Source: Albugo candida
Lineage: Eukaryota > Oomycota > Peronosporomycetes > Albuginales
DNA: 64,000 bases
Direction of reading: 5' to 3'
NCBI GenBank assembly: GCA_040437565.1
Contig: JBDOQK010000040.1
Location: forward strand, 62,001-126,000
Within the stretch, counting starts at the first letter, position 1; the number at the start of each line of letters is the position of its first letter. A program made the position numbers and the translations under genes. The notes beneath the pieces are model-generated. The model worked only from the letters and a program-made list of their open reading frames with translations, was not told the origin of the DNA and ran no database searches. Positions 11,480 to 21,920 of the stretch are shown in pieces.

Positions 11480-11967
11480 GCAATTGATATATGTCAAGAG
11501 TAAATAATACAGCGTGATGTCATACGAAACTGGTATGATAGCAAGGTACAATCACTAGGTACGCATTGAATAGTAAATTAGCAAACATGATGCATTCATT
11601 CGCCAAATGAATGACAATCGAAAGGTTTATATAATAGCATAGCATGATACAATAACAAATAACAATGCTAGTAAGGTATCATATGATTGCTAAATAGACT
11701 ATATTAGCAGATTATAGCACAAGCGATACGAGACAATAGCAAGGAGCTACACACGCAAGGTGTGATATGATTGCCGGGTATACTATACGACCGAATCATA
11801 ACACAGTAAAAAATACCGAACAAAACCCACTATGTAACCGAGGTAGGTTATCATTACGACGTAGACTATACGCGCAGGTAAATGCAATGCAATACGTTGC
11901 GATTATATTATACTATACTAGTAAGGTATAATATAAATACCATTTTAATCGATCAACACGAAAATAG
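11480..11967. repeat. AT-rich spacer with imperfect short repeats
   Basis: Variants of a motif like aaggtatcatatgattgct followed by aatatactatac recur several times here. They recur again in the matching spacers of unit B (about 14000-14100) and unit C (about 16090-16200). It lies between the divergent secreted gene and DHHC sequence, so it includes their promoter side. No gene is seen. Confidence 0.5.
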
Positions 11968-12120
11968 CCGATCAGTCGGTTGATGCGATTTCTTGCGCCA
12001 AATACACAGCCTCATATCACACAAGCGAAGTAAAGCACCACTGACCAAAACATAATCAGATATTGCGAGAAACAAGCCATTCATCAATCATACTTTTAAC
12101 GCTTGCAACAGCATCGACAG
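11968..12120 (+). pseudogene. DHHC gene fragment, copy A
   Basis: It corresponds to the first exon of the DHHC gene at 16345 (GATCAGTCGGTTGATGCG block, then the cttttaacgcttgc block). The start codon is changed to ATA and about 200 internal bases are missing. It is a by-product of the tandem duplication, not a gene. Confidence 0.75.
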
Positions 12121-12388
12121 TACACCACTGCCGGGCAGTAAGATGGATATACTCATTCAAACCTATGAGCGCTCGCTGATGAATCTGCGATTCATGTTAG
12201 GTTACATAAAGTACACGTACCGAAAATATATCGTCGGAGGTGAGTTCTCTTGAAAGTAAAGCATTGTGTGAATGCGCTTGTCGAACCGCACGCTCATTGT
12301 CATTAAATGAAATTCGCGATTTGATTGCGTCTCTTTTTAAATTTGACGAGCGGTATGATAGAGTAAACTTGAAGAAACATTCCTGTTG

Positions 12389-12488
12389 NNNNNNNNNNNN
12401 NNNNNNNNNNNNNNNNNNNNNNNNNNNNNNNNNNNNNNNNNNNNNNNNNNNNNNNNNNNNNNNNNNNNNNNNNNNNNNNNNNNNNNNN
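12389..12488. other. Assembly gap (100 N)
   Basis: It lies in the 3' flank of unit B. The corresponding bases in unit A are contiguous, so little sequence need be missing. Confidence 0.85.
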
Positions 12489-12817
12489 ATTGATCTAGAC
12501 CAATCCGAAATGTGAAGTAGCGTTCAGAGCCAATAAGCGAGTACGTTATAAATACATACAACCAATCAATGGCAATAGCGAGACTCCGAATACCATCAGA
12601 AAAATCGCAACTCGATATGCAAAATGTAAAGTGAAGTGGGGAAGGAAACTCTCTCCTCATTTTTGATCTATACAACCTCATGCCTCAAAACTCGACATCA
12701 CTTAGATACTCCAATACTCACTTCAATGAATCGTCTTTCAAATCGTATCGTCAAGTACCGATTGCGTGGCATGCGATTATTCCTTGCATGATGCACTGAA
12801 GAGGCGATGAGGATGCC

Positions 12818-13560
12818 TCATCCCGGAAAGAAAACCCAATTTTGAAGTACGTTTTTGTAAATTAAAACATTGCACACTGTCAGAGGTGGTTGCTTTAGTC
12901 TCCTATCATTTCCTCCATGAAAATTACTTTGGCCCTCACGCAACGATAGGAGCCCTCCGAACAACTTCTGCGAGACTTTGATTGGTGAACCACCATAAAG
13001 CGAAAGTTTAAAGTCTGCATTTTCTTTATGTACCTTTACAATCAAATAATTGAATCGTTTTGATGTCATCTAGAACAATAATGAGCGATAAGGAAGGTGC
13101 TGTCGTCGTTGTTCCCTCCAAGACTTTCCTCAACAGCAGCTTTCCATTTTCTACCGTATATTATCATCAAACGCATCTTCAAACAATGGGAGGAAGCACG
13201 AGACTTGATTGATACTCCTCTGACTTGAATCGATAGAAATGTTGATAAGTATTGCTCCTTCTTTGAGTAACTTTAGGATGTTGATTACAGTATGACGGTT
13301 ACTGTCTTTAATGAGAGCCTCTTGTATTACTTCTTCGCGTTCAGCTAGTTAAAAAGTCAATCGTGGACAAATGTTCGTGAGGGATTTTGTAGAACTTCGC
13401 TAGTGAATCACACCGAGTATTTTGCCATGACTTTAAAATTTGACAGCGGGTCTATGCAGACCAGAGCTATGTTGTGGCACGAGTCCCGAGTGGAATCGTA
13501 CACAAACATGATAGAGGAAGCTGGAGCAACATTGCACGCATCCGATACTTAACTTAAATT
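12818..13560 (-). pseudogene. Broken secreted-protein gene, array copy B
   Basis: A fossil member of the same family, placed exactly where copies A and C lie in their units. The C-terminal signature is still readable (RRLKQPPLTVCNVLIYK), and so is the LSLYGGSPI block near 13000 and the signal-peptide end near 13530. It carries several breaks and is not expected to make a protein. Confidence 0.7.
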
Positions 13561-14142
13561 TGACAGACGACACATTTGTTTGAGTTGAATGTTGCATGAA
13601 TCGTGTATCAAGCGAATTTCCCGACAGAGTTGTTGCACGTAGTACTGAATTACTTTACAGACGTATTGTTACACTGTTTTGTGGCGTGATGTTCCAAGAC
13701 ATCTACAGCTGTAATGTCAAAATGTTTCTGTGTGTTCAGACAACATTCCATACAACTCAAAGCGCGTTTTTTTGCAACGGCGTGCATCAATTCAGCTCAA
13801 GTTTTTCTGAGTGTATATAAAATATATGGAATGAAGGAAATAATTGATTTCTTCATTTACATCATGCGTTCTGTGAATGTCCTACTCCAAGAGTAACAAT
13901 TGCATTGTCGTGGTCGAATCTCATCCGGTCAAGGGGGACGTACATTCGGGGGACACGCCACAAAATACAACATCAAACCATCATAAGACAGCAGCAAAGT
14001 ACTGTAGTTGTAAGATATAATATAATTGCTGAATATACTATACAAGCAACTTTATACCCCAATAGTAAGCACAAGACATTAGCAAAATGCTATACTGCTA
14101 AAATCTATAATGCAAAAGTATAAAACCATCTTATTACGAAAA

Positions 14143-14490
14143 TGACCGATCGATTTCTTGCGCGAAATATGGAGCCGAACATACAAACGAAAGCGAGATA
14201 CTACTGACCAAAACCAGAATCAAATATCTACAAGAAACAATCAATTCCATCGATACATTTCCCAGAAATCATGAAATCATTATAGACCCCAAATCGTCGA
14301 CCTGAGAACTAATATGCAATTATCACATCCCTTACTCATAAATCTCATTCTGAATGCTCCAAATCAAATTTCTCCATGTACTCTATCCATTCCATCGGCC
14401 AAAAAAATTCATTCACATGCCGAATGATAGTCGGACCTCAATGGTCACATATCTCAAGCATACTTTTAACGCTTGCGACTTTATCTGCAG
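14143..14490 (+). pseudogene. DHHC gene fragment, copy B
   Basis: About 350 bases closely matching the first exon of the DHHC gene (16345 onward), including the block for RIKYLQETINSIDT and the RMIVGPQW block. The initial ATG region is altered, and a stop interrupts the copy where the intact gene reads STWELIC. It stops at 14490, at the same DHHC position as copy A. Confidence 0.85.
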
Positions 14491-14852
14491 TACACGACTG
14501 CCGGGGAAAAAGAGTCATAAAATCATTCAAAACTCTGATTAGCGCGCTCGCTGGTAACTCTGTGTTTGTATCGTCAGGAGATGAGATCTCTCAGCAGCAA
14601 ACGTAGCGTGTGAATGCGACTGTCGAACCGCACGCGCTTACTTTGTGAACACTTCTGTTCCATATTGATTCAGATCAATCCGAAATGTGGACTGAGTGAT
14701 CGTTAAAGATGTTACGAACACATACAACCAAGCAACAGCGCAGTTGTCAAGACTGCTATTAAAAATCACTTTTTATTAATTGTGTGCCTCGATACGCACT
14801 TGAAGTCGAGAAGGTATGCTCTTCTTATTTCGACTTTTACAACATCGAGCGA

Positions 14853-15704
14853 TTACTGATCATCTAAGGCACGTAACCGAAGTGTCGATGAGGATGCTTC
14901 ACTCTCGAGAGGCAGTCCAATTTTGTAGTGATCTTTAAAAATTTGTACGTTGTATGCTCTCAGAAACGGTTGCCCCAATCTCCATTCGTCACCTTCATAA
15001 AAAGTTATCCGACAGTTGTAAAAAGTAAAAGCGGAAGGAGAACTGTCGAAATGATCATGCTGGAGAGTGATTGGTGGACCACCTAAAAGCGAAAGTTTCA
15101 AGTGTTCCTTTTCCTCAATGACTCTCCTAATCAGAGGATAATACGTTACCGGAATCATCATTTCGACGTCATCCAAATCAATAGTGAGCGGTACGAAAAG
15201 CCATATCGTCCTACTCCCCACCGTGACTTTCCTCAACTGCAGCTTCCCTTCCTTGAGCAAATGTATATCATCTGAATCCTTTCCTTCTGGTAGTGGTAAC
15301 AAGCACAGATCTTGGTTGATGCTGAGATATCGCTCGCTCAAGTTAATACAAACGCTTTCAACACTCGCTTGCTCATGGAGTAAATTTGGAATGTTGATTA
15401 CCATATGACGCTCACTGTTTTCAACAGGAGCTTCTTGTATCGCTTCCTCACGTTCGGCTAGTTCCAAAATACGACAAAGACGCGTTTGAAACTTACGATC
15501 GAACAAGCAATCGTATATATCCTCTGCGAGAGATGTTGTATAAGGTTTGGTGGTGAAGCGCACCGAGTAGGTGATGCTTTTCTTATGACTTTGGAAATTG
15601 ACGGCGGCTCTACGCTGATCAAAGAAATATTGTAACACGAGTTTTCCCAATGTAATTGTAACCAAACACGAAAGAAGAGGAAGTTGGAGCGACATTGCAC
15701 GCAT
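14853..15704 (-). CDS. Secreted protein, tandem-array copy C
   Basis: 283 residues, one exon. Start at 15704 (MRAMSLQLPLLSCLVTITLG) by the same arguments as copy A. The initiator-like TCATTTGTCAAAATC at 15721-15735 is an excellent match to the oomycete consensus. The central region conserves SVCI(N/S)LS(E/Q)RYLSIN with copy A. The C-terminus has EWRLGQPFLRAYNVQIFK, the shared signature with its Trp, then an EASSS tail. Intact, while the neighbouring copy B is decayed, which is typical birth-and-death evolution. Role unknown. Confidence 0.77.
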   Translation of the reverse strand: MRAMSLQLPLLSCLVTITLGKLVLQYFFDQRRAAVNFQSHKKSITYSVRFTTKPYTTSLAEDIYDCLFDRKFQTRLCRILELAEREEAIQEAPVENSERHMVINIPNLLHEQASVESVCINLSERYLSINQDLCLLPLPEGKDSDDIHLLKEGKLQLRKVTVGSRTIWLFVPLTIDLDDVEMMIPVTYYPLIRRVIEEKEHLKLSLLGGPPITLQHDHFDSSPSAFTFYNCRITFYEGDEWRLGQPFLRAYNVQIFKDHYKIGLPLESEASSSTLRLRALDDQ

Positions 15705-15720
15705 TTTTGATCCACGAGTT

Positions 15721-15735
15721 GATTTTGACAAATGA
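15721..15735 (-). promoter_or_regulatory. Initiator-like element, TCATTTGTCAAAATC
   Basis: It sits 17 bases upstream of the chosen start of secreted gene C and is the best initiator match in the window. Confidence 0.55.
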
Positions 15736-16208
15736 TGTCAATGTGTGGATGCGAATGTTATATGAGTCATAGATAAAGTGAATTTCCGGAAAGAGTTGTT
15801 CGACGTGGTACTGACTGAGTACCAAAACGTTTTGTGTGGTGTAATGTTCAGATTACATTCCATACAATTGAATCGAGCACGTTTTTGTAAACATTATGCA
15901 CCAATTTAGCTGATTTGTTGTATAAAAGTTTATATGTGTGATGTGTGGAACGATGGGGAAGCTGACTGCTTCGGTTAGGTCACGCGTTCTGTGAGTGTTC
16001 CACTCGGAAATTTCTAATTGTTTCGTCGCATCGGGAGAGGAGAATATACATTCGCGTGACACAAACGCTACCTGCGATTGTAACATCGCGTGATAGTATG
16101 CTATGATAACAAGATTTGATGTAGTTAGCTGGTATTTATATCAGCAAAGTATAATATACTAACAAGTATGATGGATCGTTTAAAAAGTAAACTACAATGG
16201 CAAGCAAG

Positions 16209-16308
16209 NNNNNNNNNNNNNNNNNNNNNNNNNNNNNNNNNNNNNNNNNNNNNNNNNNNNNNNNNNNNNNNNNNNNNNNNNNNNNNNNNNNNNNNNNNNN
16301 NNNNNNNN
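16209..16308. other. Assembly gap (100 N)
   Basis: It lies in the AT-rich spacer of unit C, just upstream of the DHHC gene. Confidence 0.9.
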
Positions 16309-16344
16309 TAAAGTGTAATACCATTTCAATCGAACAAAACGAAA

Positions 16345-17170
16345 ATGGCCGATGAATCGGTTGATGCGAAGTCCTGCGCCAAATATAATGTCTCAAATCA
16401 CCCAAACGAATGTGAGATACTACTTACGAAAAACAGAATCAAATATCTTCAAGAAACAATCAATTCCATCGATACATTGCCCAGAAATCACGAAATCATT
16501 ATAGACCCCAAAACGTCGACCTGGGAACTAATCTGCGAATATCACATTCCTTACCCATCGCTTTCAATCAAAATACTTCATATACGATTTTCCATGTACT
16601 CTATCCATTTCATCAGCCAAAATAATCCATTTGCGTGCCGAATGATAGTCGGACCTCAATGGTGGCTTATGGCAAGCACACTTTTAACGCTTGCGACGTT
16701 ATCTACAGCTGTCTTCATTTCCACATTCAATAGAGCTAGTACACAGGAATTAATTACGGGTCTATTACTTTGTCTAACGTGCTTGATTTCTTACGCATTG
16801 GTCGGTTGCTTTGATCCTGGAATCGTTGAAAGGTATGTATCCATAAGCAGCAAAGCTGTATACTCAGAGTGCCGAGTAGGTATACTGAGCCCAAAACTGA
16901 AGAAGACACATTCTGCCAAGAATGTGACTCGTACCGACCGGAAAGGTACTTGTCCTCACACTCGTGGTGCTTTTTTTGATTTCTTTGTATAGCGCTTTCC
17001 ATTGTGAAGAGTGTCGCGTTTGTATCAAAGGACATGATCATCATTGCCCTTGGACCGGGAAATGCATTGGTGAAGGCAACATTACCTTCTTTTACGTCTG
17101 GTTGTTTTCTCTGGTAGTTGCTTGCGTCTACGAAATCATTCAGATCTCCAACTACATGCTTCCGCCTTAA
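16345..17170 (+). CDS. DHHC-type protein S-acyltransferase
   Basis: It transfers palmitate to protein cysteines at membranes. Exons 16345-16832, 16880-16945 and 16993-17170 join in frame to 243 residues. Two helices (around residues 110-165) end in the family's DPG motif. The Cys-rich domain follows: CQEC, then HCEECRVCIKGHDHHCPWTG and CIGEGN, with the catalytic Cys in DHHC. One more helix (WLFSLVVACVYEIIQI) follows. The frame then stops after NYMLPP, so the usual fourth helix and TTxE motif are missing. Either a further exon was not found (a frame at about 17180-17370 is a candidate), or the gene is shortened. Its first exon has been copied twice into the array on its left. Confidence 0.8.
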
Positions 17171-17717
17171 TTACAAAATGCGAAAGCTTCCACCGCGTGT
17201 AAATATCAAAGATGCAAAGTACGATGACCTCAAGCGGCGTGCACTTGAAAAAATGACGATTGATGACACATTATCATCATTCCAAGTGTCTATACGATCT
17301 ACACACAATACAAACCACGCGATTGCCTCTAAAACCTCGAAAGGATCGCGTTGCGCGCACTCGAAGTATCTTTAGCAGTCATCCGAGAATGCAAGCTCTC
17401 GCTGTACAAATCTCAAATTTGTATTCGTACGTGATATTCCATCACGCGCCCTATGTCGTCTCTATCGCGTTCTATTCGCCTTTTTACATTCGAATTCGAA
17501 AGAGATCAGATTACAAAAATATGGAAACAGTGCATTGTACACACATTTTCTATATATACAAATGATAACGCCTTGTACCGAAATAAATAGAATCTCGTCA
17601 GTTTCATGCAAGAATTCGCTCATCGCTAAGCGGACCTTGCGGCGTCGTGCACATTGATGCAGCGTTGAGCTCGACCTCGCAGTTACGACAATTTGATATC
17701 GTACACAAACACAACGA
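17171..17717. other. Spacer between DHHC and GPCR-PIPK genes
   Basis: A frame starting MRKLPPRVNIKDAKYDDLKR at about 17179 looks coding and could belong to a missed 3' exon of the DHHC gene, but no good splice join was found. The rest is presumably 3' flank and the promoter of the next gene. Confidence 0.35.
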
Positions 17718-20147
17718 ATGACGCATCCATCATGTCCGACGCATTCCAATTATCTTCCTATTGTGATTTCGTCCTTGTCGCTACTTGGCTGTTGCTACGT
17801 CATCGTCACATACTTTTATTTCCCTGCACTTCGACGCCACCCAGCAGAGATCATGCTTGGAATGAGTGTCTACGGAGCGGTGTATCAGCTCTTATACCTT
17901 TTTACTCAATCGACATCGTCGATCCACTGCTCGAAATCCGCAATCACCTACTTTGTCGATTTATTTCTCACCGGTCAGGAAACGTATATGCTCATTTTCG
18001 CCATTGACTTGATCCTCGCATTTAAAAATCCATTTTCTACTTCACGCGGCCAAATGAAAACGTATCACATTTACTGCTTTCTCTGGTCACTTTCTTTGGC
18101 CGCATGCTCGAAAATGGACGCCGAATATGCACTCTTTGGATTCTGTTGGATGATCGCTAGCGATGAGCGACTACAACAGAGAGAGCCCTTTCCGTTGGAT
18201 CGCAAACATGTTTCGTACTATTCCTCAGGGATTCTATTTGCCATTTACATTGTCATTGTCTATTGCACTTCATTTCTAGCGATTTTAAAAACGTGGAAAA
18301 CATTCACAAAAGGATTGGGCGATACATTTAGGACGCGAAAGCGCGTTCAGCGCAATTTGAAGTACTACGTGGGTTGTTATTTCGGATATTGGACGCTGGT
18401 GTTGGCTTCCTATGCGTTGTTTAATGTATTTTTGAAAACAGCCAAGGTGTCGTCCGATAAAGCCGATACAATCGAATGTCAGCTGTGGCGTTTCTTCCGC
18501 GCTCTTTTACTCAGCAAAGGATTCGTAAATGCGATTATTTGGACAAGAACTTCCAACATTCGCGCTGTTATAATGCAACTGAAAGAATTGGGATTCGTGG
18601 ATCTCCCGCAACATGAAGACAGCATCAATTGGGCGTTAAGGCTGGAAATCCTCACGTACACAACGCAAGGAATATGTCAAGGTGTCGATCTTGCCGAGCG
18701 ACAACCTCGCACATCCACAGCGTGCTCCGTGGTGGAACCATCAGCAAACGATCGAGCAGCTTGCGCCGTGTATGAGGTGTACCATCTTTGTGCAAATGAC
18801 GTCGAGTACTTTTGCGAAAAGAAGGAGAATTATGCGGAAATAGCAGAAATTATACTTGAAAATCGTATGGATAGTCGATTCCATTCCGCGCATTCCGAAG
18901 GAATTGTGTTTTACGATTACGCGCCGTTGATATTCCGCAGAATGCGGATCGCCGCACAGATTTCATGCGAAAGCTATCGTCAATCCTTCCAGCACACAAC
19001 AAAAGAAAGAGTGAGTGAAGGCAAGTCCGGCGCATTCTTTTACTTCACGCAAGATCGCAAGTACGTTGTTAAAACGATGACGCACGAGGAATTGCGTTCG
19101 TTGCTTTGTATGCTCCCGCAATATTGCACGTTTATTCAGAATCAACCAAACACATTTGTGACGCGGTTTTTCGGTTGTCATGCGCTCAAAATGTATGGAA
19201 AAACAGTCTTTTTCATGGTGATGCAGTCTGTGTTTGATACGAAATTACAAATTCACGAGCGATTCGATTTGAAGGGATCGTGGGTCGGTCGATTGGAAGG
19301 CCGAAAACCAACTGGAAGTCTTGCAATCTGCAAGTTTTGCAGCGGAGAGTATATCGTCGGCGGCAGTCACGATCAGTTATGTAATGTGGGCGGAGAAGGT
19401 AATTTACGACACCAATACGATCAAGTGGGAAAAGATCTCAATTGGAATCGACATATGGCACTACCGAAAGCTACAGCGCGTGAATTAGCGCGCCAGCTTC
19501 TCATTGATTCGGACTTTTTATGTAAAATCAATTGTATTGATTATTCGCTTTTGGTCGGAATTCATCATCGAAGTTTTAATGTGTCTCACTCATCTCCAGC
19601 TGCGCAATATGGCCAAGTGGATGCGGATGTAGAAGGCTGCCCATCTATGATCGAGGGCGGAATGACTGTAGATGCTGTCCATGGACCAGGTATCTACTTT
19701 ATTGGCTTAGTTGATATCTTACAACAATGGAACTTTCGAAAAAAAATGGAACATTTCATCCGCGTGTTCTTTTTTCTTCAAGATCGTCACGGAATTTCTG
19801 TCGTGAATTCTCGCCAATACGCTGAACGATTCCAACAACGAGTCGTTAAAGAGCTTATTTATGACGCGACGATGGATCCTGGAAGGTACGATCTCCGACG
19901 GAATCATTCGTTCGTAATGGCGCGACCGTCGCATCAATTCGCGCGCGTCCATCCGACAATTAGCCCTAGATCATCGAGTTCTGTATCAGGTAGAAGCACG
20001 CTCATCACGTCATTCGAAAATGTACCGTACGAATCCATTCGATATTCTGTACCGAAAGATCATCTAGGAAGTGGAAGCATCATCGACGTGCCGCATTTGA
20101 GCCAATTACACAAAAGTTTTAGCTTCCGTCGACGCAGTAATGGATGA
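17718..20147 (+). CDS. GPCR-phosphatidylinositol phosphate kinase fusion (GPCR-PIPK)
   Basis: 809 residues, intronless. The first about 290 residues hold the hydrophobic helices of a GPCR-like receptor (for example SSLSLLGCCYVIVTYFYF and SGILFAIYIVIVYCTSFLAI). A linker follows, then a type PIPK catalytic domain from about residue 400 to 745. Landmarks are SGAFFYFTQDRKYVVKT with the nucleotide-binding Lys, RFDLKGSWVGR, IDYSLLVGIHH, and a C-terminal FIGLVDILQQWNFRKKMEHF. Such fusions are known in Phytophthora and Dictyostelium and are thought to link an outside signal to phosphoinositide synthesis. The tail is Ser/Arg rich. The stop overlaps the first ATG of the following frame by a few bases, but the real phosphatase start is further on. 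Confidence 0.93.
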   Translation: MTHPSCPTHSNYLPIVISSLSLLGCCYVIVTYFYFPALRRHPAEIMLGMSVYGAVYQLLYLFTQSTSSIHCSKSAITYFVDLFLTGQETYMLIFAIDLILAFKNPFSTSRGQMKTYHIYCFLWSLSLAACSKMDAEYALFGFCWMIASDERLQQREPFPLDRKHVSYYSSGILFAIYIVIVYCTSFLAILKTWKTFTKGLGDTFRTRKRVQRNLKYYVGCYFGYWTLVLASYALFNVFLKTAKVSSDKADTIECQLWRFFRALLLSKGFVNAIIWTRTSNIRAVIMQLKELGFVDLPQHEDSINWALRLEILTYTTQGICQGVDLAERQPRTSTACSVVEPSANDRAACAVYEVYHLCANDVEYFCEKKENYAEIAEIILENRMDSRFHSAHSEGIVFYDYAPLIFRRMRIAAQISCESYRQSFQHTTKERVSEGKSGAFFYFTQDRKYVVKTMTHEELRSLLCMLPQYCTFIQNQPNTFVTRFFGCHALKMYGKTVFFMVMQSVFDTKLQIHERFDLKGSWVGRLEGRKPTGSLAICKFCSGEYIVGGSHDQLCNVGGEGNLRHQYDQVGKDLNWNRHMALPKATARELARQLLIDSDFLCKINCIDYSLLVGIHHRSFNVSHSSPAAQYGQVDADVEGCPSMIEGGMTVDAVHGPGIYFIGLVDILQQWNFRKKMEHFIRVFFFLQDRHGISVVNSRQYAERFQQRVVKELIYDATMDPGRYDLRRNHSFVMARPSHQFARVHPTISPRSSSSVSGRSTLITSFENVPYESIRYSVPKDHLGSGSIIDVPHLSQLHKSFSFRRRSNG

Positions 20148-20275
20148 GAAGGTTTTGTTGCAAGTAATAGGTAGTTTTTGTAATAAAAAAGGTCTTTCTT
20201 GTTTGCAGGAGGCGACAGTGTCTAATGCTAAAGCGGTCGGTTCGACAGTAATGCTGTTCTTTTGCTTACGTGTCG

Positions 20276-20996
20276 ATGTACAGGAGACAAAAGGAACGGG
20301 TTCCTTTCGAAAGTTTAGGAACGCATTACTTGCCGATTATTATTCCAAACAAGATACTCTGCCGGTATATCAACCATTTCTCTGTTCAGCGACTTTGTAA
20401 ATTCCTGCAACAGGCACAAGTGAGCGCGCATGTCTTTGTGGGTTCCTTTGGAGCGACGCAGAATAAACATCGACTTTTGGAACTCGGGATCACTCGGATA
20501 CTTTGTCTATCGCCAATCCTTCCTCATCCGTACGTACGCAGCGTCCTACTCTCTTCGTATTCTCACGTCGGCGCAGGTTTCCCCAGGAATTCACTTATAC
20601 GCGCTTCGGGGTGAAGGATCTTCCAACGATCGATTTGAAGGAATGCATCGATTTTTCTATCGCGTTTATCGAAAAGTACGTATTTCCACGCGAAAAGAGA
20701 GCGTCTAAATCTTTGCGTGAAGATGCGTAGAAGCGGGAGAAAAGGTTTTGATTCACTGTTCGGCTGGTAAATCACGCTCCATTGCCATCGTCACGGGTAC
20801 GAATATGCGCAAACGGCTCGCTTCCGTGTCGTTCACATTGATTGTAGCGTATGTGATGCACAGCGAGAAAGTACCTTTTCAGCAAGCGTACAATAAAGTT
20901 TGCTCCGCGCGTCCACAAGCTCAAATGAATTCGGGCTTTGTGAAGCAATTGAAGCTGCTCGATAAAGAATGGCAGCTCGAAATTCGCGCGTTGTGA
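20276..20996 (+). CDS. Dual-specificity protein phosphatase
   Basis: Exons 20276-20529, 20577-20675, 20723-20796 and 20848-20996 join in frame to 191 residues; the three introns are 47-51 bases. The fold is readable in order: VFVGSFGATQNKHRLLELGITRIL (broken here as VFVGSFGATQ and LELGITRIL), the general-acid loop VKDLPTIDLKEC, and the P-loop VLIHCSAGKSRS with catalytic Cys and Arg (HCx5R). A C-terminal helix with ARPQAQMNSGFVKQL follows, as in the family. It removes phosphate from Tyr and Ser/Thr of proteins. The 5' end is uncertain: a further upstream exon is possible because several GT/AG pairs occur between 20148 and 20276. Confidence 0.85.
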
Positions 20997-21099
20997 TATG
21001 ACCGCATTTCGCTTTCAAAGCGGAATAATATAAAGATGTCACAAACGGTAAATAAAAAACAGACATTAAACGTATCTCAAAAAGAAAAGTTTGCATGCG

Positions 21100-21545
21100 G
21101 TTTAGTTTACGACAAATCGCTCTCCCATTTAATGTCGTGACGTAAAATGAACGTATACAACTGCTTACGTGTCAGCTTCTCTAATGACATAGCCAGTAGG
21201 ACATTCGCATCCCTGATAGTTTATTAGCTACCTATAAATCAACTCACTTGGCATTTCTCATTGCGAATCAGACGTACAATCGCAATGCCCACAAACTCAC
21301 TAATACTGCTTCTTCGTCTCAACATTGCCACCCGCAGTTGTCGAATGTACTGCCATTACATACAGTGTCCGCACATCGAACGTGTCGGATGTATCGGCAC
21401 CCTGGACGGAGCGCAGTAAGAATGTACGACCTCTGATCGACTGACGGATTTATTGAGACACAAAGAAGCAAGTCGGACTAGGACGCATTCAGCGGCGAGT
21501 GTGCCGGCGATTGCTGTCAGAACGAGCAGCCTTTTTTATGTAAAA
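21100..21545 (-). CDS. Possible cysteine-rich secreted protein, fragmentary
   Basis: On the minus strand a signal-peptide-like piece (LLVLTAIAGTLAAEC, near 21500) is followed by VCNGSTFDNCGWQC (near 21335) and GCECPTGYVIREADT (near 21195). The spacing of CG..C and GC.CP.GYV recalls trypsin-inhibitor-like (TIL) or EGF modules. The pieces lie in different frames. They may be exons with short introns, but I could not join them with confidence and saw no clear ATG. It could equally be a decayed gene. Confidence 0.3.
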
Positions 21546-21644
21546 AGAAAGTATGCAAGTCTCTCAGAATTGGACCGTACGTAATGTTCCATTTTATTAT
21601 TGTGATATCGATCGAATATTTAGACCGTCTGTCTTTTCACCAAA

Positions 21645-21920
21645 ATGTCACAGTTTTGCCAATCGTTCGATATTTTCATTCTCACTGGCGACATGAATTT
21701 GAACGTACAAACATCGGAGATCAAGCGTTTGTTAAAAGAGATATTGGCACCGCTCATCAGTACACTGCAATAATGTGCTTGTACCTCTATAGTCTCAGGC
21801 ACCTATTCGGGCGCATTATCGGCCTCGAAATTCGACTACATTTTTGCTCGACCGGATAACAGTCTCAGCATAGTTTCATTTCAGCTGTGGTCTTTGATAC
21901 GAATCAAATGCGATTTGTGA
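21645..21920 (+). CDS. Small protein, function unknown
   Basis: The frame opens with MSQFCQSFDIFILTGDMNLN and ends with FQLWSLIRIKCDL. An in-frame TAA near the middle is removed if a 39-base GTACAC...CTCAG intron (about 21762-21800) is taken out, leaving 78 residues. That intron is shorter than its neighbours', so the call is tentative. Composition is coding-like. No family is recognised. Confidence 0.35.

Larger units (their letters stand above)
9724..12120. repeat. Tandem unit A of the secreted-protein / DHHC array
   Basis: First of three head-to-tail units. It contains 3' flank, a minus-strand secreted-protein gene (10215-11117), an AT-rich spacer, and a decayed piece of the 5' end of the DHHC gene (about 11968-12120). 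The right junction is sharp: DHHC-like sequence ends at 12120 (...gcatcgacag), then sequence like that at about 9724 begins again (tacaccactgccgggcag). Confidence 0.75.
12121..14490. repeat. Tandem unit B of the array
   Basis: Second unit, about 2.4 kb including a 100-N gap. Order is as in unit A: 3' flank, decayed secreted gene, spacer, DHHC fragment. The 3' flank starting with tgagcgctcgctgatgaatc matches unit A at about 9778 closely. Confidence 0.75.
14491..16708. repeat. Tandem unit C of the array
   Basis: Third unit. After the same unit position (16708, within DHHC exon 1) the sequence continues into the complete DHHC gene. This end is therefore the ancestral locus, and units A and B are copies. 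Confidence 0.75.

Noticed and set aside
20140-20400. Frame starting ATG at 20140 as the phosphatase start
   Set aside because: It overlaps the stop of GPCR-PIPK and is in the wrong frame for the phosphatase domain.
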